Positions 62,056 through 64,000 of a stretch of 64,000 bases of DNA are shown in pieces. Within the stretch, counting starts at the first letter, position 1. The number at the start of each line of letters is the position of its first letter. Made by a program: the position numbers and the translations under genes. The notes beneath the pieces are model-generated. The model had not been told where the DNA came from. It did not search any database and saw nothing but the letters and a program-made list of their open reading frames with translations. Where the stretch lies: positions 1,674,001-1,738,000 of the forward strand of contig CAWDMA010000001.1 in the NCBI GenBank assembly GCA_963803425.1, given 5' to 3'. The stretch comes from DASPWW01 sp963803425. Its GTDB lineage: Bacteria > Actinomycetota > Thermoleophilia > Solirubrobacterales > 70-9.

Positions 62056-63515
62056 TTGCACTTGGTCGGGGAGTTGCCCTGCTTCTCGAGCGCCTTCTTG
62101 TACGCGTCGGCGGCCTTGTTGAACTCGTCCTCGGACCCGGTGAAGAAGTGCTCTCCGCAGGTGCCGGGCTTGACCACGTAGAAGCGCAGGTCGCCGCGGC
62201 CCGGTTTGGCCGCCGCCTTGATCGCGGCGAGGCCGGGGTTGCCGATCGGGGTCGGCGGCAGCCCGGCGTTGAGTCGGGTGTTGTACGGCGAGTCGACGTT
62301 CAGCTCGGACTCGGTGAGTTGCTTGTCGTAGTTCTTCACCGCGTACCGGATCGTCGCGTCGATGAACAGCGGCTCGCCCGTCGACAGCCGGTTGTAGATC
62401 ACCTCGGCGACCTTCTTGCGCTCCTTCGGGATCTGCACCTCGCGATCGATCATCGAGGCGATGATCAGGACGTCGTAGGTGCTCAGGTTCTTCGACTTCG
62501 CGTACTTCAAGTCGACCTTCTTGATCTCCCGCTTGAACTCGGCGAGCTGCTGGTTGACGAGCTGCTTCGCCTTCGCGTTGCGCTTCACCTCGTAGGTGGC
62601 GGGGAACAGGAAGCCCTCGAGGTTCGGCGGGTCTCCGGCGCCGTACTCCTTCGGGTCGAGCTTCTTGGAGTGGATCGTGGCGTCCTTGTAGCTCCCCTTG
62701 ACCCCCGCGTCCTTGGCGATCTCGGCGATCTGCAGGCGGGTGTACCCCTCTGGAATCACCACGGTCTTGCCCTGCTCGGAGGCGGCGCCGGTGAGGGCGT
62801 CGATCGCGGCGCCGTAGCTCATCCCGGTGGCGAGCGTGTAGGTGCCCGACTGGATGTCGTCGCTCTTCCCCGACAGCGCCAGCCGCGCCCGGAAGACGCT
62901 GGCGCCGGAGACCAGCGGGGTGCCGCCCGAGATCACGCCCTTGCTCTCCAGGATCTGACCGACCTGGCTGGCCGCGGCCCCCTCCGGGATCTTCACGACG
63001 TTCTTCCCGTGCCCGTCGCCACCGAACGGCTGGAAGAACGCCAGCACGAACCATGCGAACACGACTCCCACGACCAGCACCGCCGCGGCCACGACCCTGC
63101 GACGGCGGATCGCCCCGGCCGGAGGCCGGCGCGCCATCCGGCGGCGGACACCGGCGCGCGCCCGCTGCACGGCGGTCTGCTCGCCGGGCGTCGGGATCGC
63201 ATGCTCCCCCGGGGTGGGAAGAGCGTGCTCCCCGGTCGGCGTGTGGTGCTGCTCGGCGACAGCGTCGGATTCGCCAGTGCCCGCGGCGGGCACGCCGTCG
63301 CCGTCCGCGCGGCGGCGGCGTCCGAATGGGCTGCGGAGGACGCCGGAGCCGCCGCGCCCGCCCTTGCCCTCGCGGCGGCGGCGTTCGCGCTCCAGACGGC
63401 GCTCCTCCCGGGCGCGCGCCTCGGGGTCCTCGAGGCTGAACGGATCGACCGCGGGAGCGCCCGGCTCCGCCGGCCGCTCGCCGGTGCCGGGATCCTCCGG
63501 TTGCTCCGGGCTCAC
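62052..63515 (-). CDS. mltG: Endolytic murein transglycosylase (MltG/YceG-like)
   Basis: The 487-residue protein has a long charged cytoplasmic N-terminus (about 125 residues), a membrane segment (VVAAAVLVVGVVFAWFVLAFF), LysM-like and YceG domains (VVKIPEGAAASQVGQIL; VIPEGYTRLQIAEIA), the catalytic region LIIASMIDREVQIPKERKKVAEVIYNRL, and YNTRLNAGLPPTPIGNPGLAAIKAA. It cuts nascent peptidoglycan strands at the membrane. The order alaS-ruvX-mltG-aroE is conserved in many Gram-positive bacteria. The start overlaps the ruvX stop by ATGA. Confidence 0.94.
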   Translation of the reverse strand: MSPEQPEDPGTGERPAEPGAPAVDPFSLEDPEARAREERRLERERRRREGKGGRGGSGVLRSPFGRRRRADGDGVPAAGTGESDAVAEQHHTPTGEHALPTPGEHAIPTPGEQTAVQRARAGVRRRMARRPPAGAIRRRRVVAAAVLVVGVVFAWFVLAFFQPFGGDGHGKNVVKIPEGAAASQVGQILESKGVISGGTPLVSGASVFRARLALSGKSDDIQSGTYTLATGMSYGAAIDALTGAASEQGKTVVIPEGYTRLQIAEIAKDAGVKGSYKDATIHSKKLDPKEYGAGDPPNLEGFLFPATYEVKRNAKAKQLVNQQLAEFKREIKKVDLKYAKSKNLSTYDVLIIASMIDREVQIPKERKKVAEVIYNRLSTGEPLFIDATIRYAVKNYDKQLTESELNVDSPYNTRLNAGLPPTPIGNPGLAAIKAAAKPGRGDLRFYVVKPGTCGEHFFTGSEDEFNKAADAYKKALEKQGNSPTKCK

Positions 63516-63907
63516 GGTCTCCCCCCAGCCTCGTGCCAGGCCAGGAACCCCTCGAGGATGTGCGCCGCGGCGATCGAGTCCTCAGCCGCCGCTGCGCCCG
63601 AGCGCGCGGTGCGCTGCGCCAGCCTGGTCGTGAGCCGCTCGTCGTAGGTGTCCACGGGCACGTCCACGAGTTTGGCAATCTCGTCGCGAAAGGCACGAGC
63701 CAGACCCGCTTGGGGGCCCTCCTCGCCGCTCAACCCTATCGGCAGCCCCACAACCACGAGCTCCACCTCGTGCTCCGCGACGAGCTCGGCGACGGCGCGC
63801 GCCGCCGGTGGCTCGATCACAGGCAGCGGCCGGGCGACCGTCCCGGTCTGATCGGAGATTGCGCAGCCGCACCGCGCGGTGCCGTGGTCGAGCGCCAGGA
63901 TCCGCAC
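63512..63907 (-). CDS. ruvX: Holliday junction resolvase-like protein RuvX/YqgF
   Basis: The 131-residue RNase H-fold nuclease has ILALDHGTARCGCAISD (first Asp), VELVVVGLPIGLSGEEGP, VDTYDERLTT (Glu) and EDSIAAAHILEGFL (final Asp). It acts in pre-16S rRNA processing and recombination in related bacteria. It starts 12 bases after the alaS stop. Confidence 0.93.
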   Translation of the reverse strand: MRILALDHGTARCGCAISDQTGTVARPLPVIEPPAARAVAELVAEHEVELVVVGLPIGLSGEEGPQAGLARAFRDEIAKLVDVPVDTYDERLTTRLAQRTARSGAAAAEDSIAAAHILEGFLAWHEAGGRP

Positions 63908-63919
63908 CGCGATCGCCGG

Positions 63920-64000
63920 CTACGCGCCGGCGAGACCGCGCCGGATCGCCTCGCGCGCGGCGCCGAGCGCCTCGTCGAGCCTGCTCGGGTCGCGCCCGCC
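63920..64000 (-). CDS. alaS: Alanyl-tRNA synthetase, C-terminal end only
   Basis: The last 26 codons before TAG 63920 read GGRDPSRLDEALGAAREA and so on, the usual C-terminal end of AlaRS (GG.DPS.L..AL). The gene continues beyond the window. Its position before ruvX-mltG-aroE supports the call. Confidence 0.75.
   Translation of the reverse strand, partial: GGRDPSRLDEALGAAREAIRRGLAGA

Noticed and set aside
1..64000. CRISPR arrays, insertion sequences, tRNA or rRNA genes
   Set aside because: I saw no spaced repeats, transposase motifs, terminal inverted repeats or tRNA-like cloverleaf regions; a dedicated search was not possible.

Overview
The window is high-GC actinobacterial DNA. Repeated SnoaL-like proteins that begin MS.ENVE, Lys/Arg-tailed secreted proteins, a fused shikimate kinase/3-dehydroquinate synthase and an alaS-ruvX-mltG-aroE block suggest the class Thermoleophilia (Solirubrobacterales-like). 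This placement is inferred from gene content, not from a marker gene. Most genes are tightly packed and many are coupled by ATGA, GTGA or TGATG overlaps.

Layout: (1) 0-4.3 kb: a secreted SGNH hydrolase with a frameshift behind its signal peptide, a secreted protein with a basic tail, a SnoaL-like gene and a deleted SnoaL relic. (2) 4.3-26.8 kb, mostly minus strand: a large catabolic island. It holds malate synthase, three amidohydrolases (one a broken hydantoinase), an SDR, a creatinase-like M24 protein, a DAO-type flavin oxidase, a DpaA-like protein, VOC and tautomerase proteins, an octopine/nopaline dehydrogenase-family protein, an enolase-superfamily enzyme, an isochorismatase-type hydrolase, a nitrate/sulfonate-type ABC importer, an MFS exporter, an acetamidase and two alpha/beta hydrolases. 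(3) 26.9-32.1 kb: an IclR regulator followed directly by gcvT-gcvH-gcvPA-gcvPB. (4) 32.1-35.2 kb: a FadR-type regulator divergent from a stand-alone AceE-like E1 enzyme. (5) 35.2-39 kb: small orphan proteins, three more SnoaL-like genes (two frameshifted) and a zinc-ribbon gene with a perfect LexA-type box. (6) 39-64 kb: intact, mostly housekeeping genes: cfa, dxs, ispA, nusB, efp, a two-component system, dinB with a LexA-type box, aroQ-aroKB-aroC, a prepilin-peptidase-like gene, a phytoene-dehydrogenase-like gene, aroE, mltG, ruvX and the 3' end of alaS.

How the genes may work together (inference): the island looks built to import and hydrolyse a small nitrogenous compound (cyclic amide, N-carbamoyl, guanidino or opine type) down to glycine and glyoxylate. 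Malate synthase is translationally coupled to the amidohydrolases and would take glyoxylate. The glycine cleavage operon follows the divergent IclR gene and would take glycine. A TGGAAA-N5-TTCC dyad, close to the classical IclR operator, lies between the two halves.

The main caveat is a dense run of single-base frameshifts from about 11.7 to 17.0 kb, with scattered ones near 3.1, 7.9, 10.7, 36.3, 37.7 and 38.7 kb. Protein similarity continues across the breaks in other frames. They are therefore very recent mutations or local assembly errors, and several apparent fusions or broken ORFs are artefacts of them.
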